From: Bacteroidia bacterium
Lineage (GTDB): Bacteria; Bacteroidota; Bacteroidia; Bacteroidales; VadinHA17
NCBI GenBank assembly: GCA_026391515.1
Contig: JAPLEC010000351.1
Coordinates: 1-21,505, forward strand
Length of the DNA: 21,505 nucleotides
Reading direction: 5' to 3'
The stretch's first letter is position 1; every line of letters starts with the position of its first letter. Below, piece by piece: positions 20,244 through 21,505 of the stretch. Made by a program: the position numbers and the translations under genes. Under the pieces are notes generated by a model. It did not search any database, was not told where the DNA came from, and saw nothing but the letters and a program-made list of their open reading frames with translations.

Positions 20244-21505
20244 CATATTGATTTTATTCTTCTCATGTCTTATTGGGATTGTTTTATGGGTAATAAAACA
20301 CAAAAAGGATGATACAAGTGATTATTTCCTTTCAGGCCGCAGTGAAACATGGTTAGCAGTAGGTGCAGCAATTTTTGCAGCAAACATAGGTTCTGAGCAT
20401 CTCGTTGGTCTTGCCAGCGCTGGTGCATCAAGCGGAATGGCTATGGCCCACTGGGAAATGCATGGATGGGCGATCTTAATTCTGGGTTGGGTATTTGTCC
20501 CTTTCTATTCGCATAGCAAAGTCTTTACTATGCCAGAATTCCTTAAATTACGATATACCCCGAGTACAAGTTCAGCTCTTTCGATTATCACATTGATCAG
20601 TTATGTTCTGACAAAAGTGTCTGTAACTGCTTTTACTGGTGGCATTTTCCTTCAATCAGTACTTAAGATTGATTTCTGGTACGGGGCAATTGGACTTGTA
20701 CTTTTAACAGGGTTATTTACTGTTTTAGGTGGCATGAAGGGCATTATGAAAATTTCGGTTATTCAGGCCCCTATTCTTATCATTGGAGCTATAACTATCC
20801 TGATCCTGGGCTTGATTAAAGTTGGGGGTGGAGGTCTTATTGAAGGATGGCAGAAGGTTGTAGAACTCTCAAGCGCCCATGGCGCAACCAACATGCATCT
20901 TTTCCATTTTGATAAAGCTGATAAATGGTATAATGAATTCCCCGGAGTAAGTGTATTTTTTGGTGCTGCAATTATCGGTTTGTGGTATTGGTGTACTGAC
21001 CAGCATATTGTGCAAAGAGCACTTGCTGCAAAGAATTTAACACAGGCTCGTAAAGGGACAATTTTTGCAGGATTCCTTAAGATCCTCCCTGTTTTCATGT
21101 TTTTAATTCCTGGTATGGTTGCTGCTGCTTTAAGAACTCAGGGTGACCTCGTATTTACTGACAATAATGAAGCTTACGGTACTTTAGTGGGCCATTTATT
21201 GCCAATAGGAGTCAAAGGTGTAGTTGTTGTAGGATTTATAGCTGCCCTGATGACTTCCCTTGCTGCACACTTTAACTCTTCCGCAACCTTATTTACTATT
21301 GACTTCTATAAACAGTATCATCCCGATGCCAGTGAACATCGGCTGGTTGTGATCGGACGTATTGCGACCATAACAGTTGTTATTTTAGGTTTAATATGGA
21401 TACCTATAATGAAAAGTATTGGCTCAGTGCTTTACGAATATCTGCAGAAAGTACAGTCGCTTATTGCACCAGCCATTGCAGCTGTATTTCTCCTTGGTGT
21501 GTTCA
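20188..21505 (+). CDS. SGLT-like sodium/sugar symporter, partial (runs off window end)
   Basis: The open frame from 20188 (or 20224) to the window end gives 427 to 439 residues of an SSS-family symporter. The sequence follows Vibrio vSGLT closely by eye: AANIGSEHLVGLASAG, HWEMHGW (a Glu at the position of sugar-binding E88), QHIVQRALAAK, FAGFLKILPVF (Lys at the position of K294), LPIGVKGVVVVGFIAALMTSLAAHFNSSATLFTID containing the Na2-site serines, and IDFYKQY. The position of sugar-contact Q69 is His (SEHLVG), and N260 appears as Asp (TDQ), so the sugar may differ from galactose. The second ATG gives the usual N-terminus directly before TM1. No catabolic gene is visible downstream. Confidence 0.92.
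   Translation, partial: MATLDWIVLTDKMATLDWIILILFFSCLIGIVLWVIKHKKDDTSDYFLSGRSETWLAVGAAIFAANIGSEHLVGLASAGASSGMAMAHWEMHGWAILILGWVFVPFYSHSKVFTMPEFLKLRYTPSTSSALSIITLISYVLTKVSVTAFTGGIFLQSVLKIDFWYGAIGLVLLTGLFTVLGGMKGIMKISVIQAPILIIGAITILILGLIKVGGGGLIEGWQKVVELSSAHGATNMHLFHFDKADKWYNEFPGVSVFFGAAIIGLWYWCTDQHIVQRALAAKNLTQARKGTIFAGFLKILPVFMFLIPGMVAAALRTQGDLVFTDNNEAYGTLVGHLLPIGVKGVVVVGFIAALMTSLAAHFNSSATLFTIDFYKQYHPDASEHRLVVIGRIATITVVILGLIWIPIMKSIGSVLYEYLQKVQSLIAPAIAAVFLLGVF

Noticed and set aside
20763..21098. 111-residue frame on the minus strand inside the SGLT-like gene
   Set aside because: The plus strand encodes a clear, conserved symporter; the antisense frame has no recognisable features.

Overview
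The window looks like a chromosomal stretch from an uncultured member of the Bacteroidota, probably a free-living or gut-type polysaccharide degrader. The evidence is a Bacteroidota-type serine palmitoyltransferase, A-rich leaders with few Shine-Dalgarno sequences, several TAnnTTTG-like -7 elements, secreted CAZymes and abundant sodium:solute symporters. There is no CRISPR array, transposase or phage gene. Almost every longer gap is filled by a short repetitive or palindromic element.

Region 1 (1-5648, + strand) is a methyl-glucuronoxylan utilisation cluster: the C-terminal end of a GH67 alpha-glucuronidase, an SDR oxidoreductase (candidate fructuronate reductase), an enolase-superfamily D-mannonate dehydratase, xylulokinase and class II xylose isomerase. 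Together they would process the (methyl)glucuronate side chain and the xylose backbone. The uronate isomerase expected between GH67 and the SDR is not in the window. Region 2 (5641-7175, - strand) is a peroxide/iron-stress operon: a PerR-like Fur-family repressor without the usual Cys4 zinc site, a Dps-like thioferritin and an OsmC-family protein. It lies behind a promoter overlapped by a 25-bp Fur/PerR-type palindrome and further boxes. A tRNA-Lys(CTT) gene follows.

Region 3 (7376-10294, + strand) is a secreted CE8 pectin methylesterase plus a GH127-type beta-L-arabinofuranosidase, pointing to pectin or arabinan side chains. Region 4 (10345-13393) has a serine palmitoyltransferase and an SDR (candidate 3-ketosphinganine reductase) on the - strand. 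Divergent from them is a membrane protein strikingly like vertebrate steroid 5-alpha-reductase (SRD5A1/2).

Region 5 (13502-16205, + strand) is a two-gene metal-transport unit. A soluble PRC-barrel/MgtE_N/CBS protein is followed 9 bp later by an NRAMP-like transporter. The transporter's metal-site motifs (DNDAGG in TM1, APW in TM6) depart from the canonical DPGN and MPH. I read this as an NRAMP-related Mg2+ transporter with a separate, trans-acting copy of the MgtE Mg2+-sensing module. A hairpin that would bury the first gene's strong Shine-Dalgarno sequence adds to the interest. This is my best candidate for an undescribed system.

Region 6 (16212-18949, - strand) pairs a secreted BNR/Asp-box protein with a sodium:solute symporter. 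Region 7 (19119-21505, + strand) has a PlsC-type acyltransferase with altered motifs and the start of an SGLT-like sugar symporter whose initiation region is tandemly duplicated. The symporter runs off the window end.
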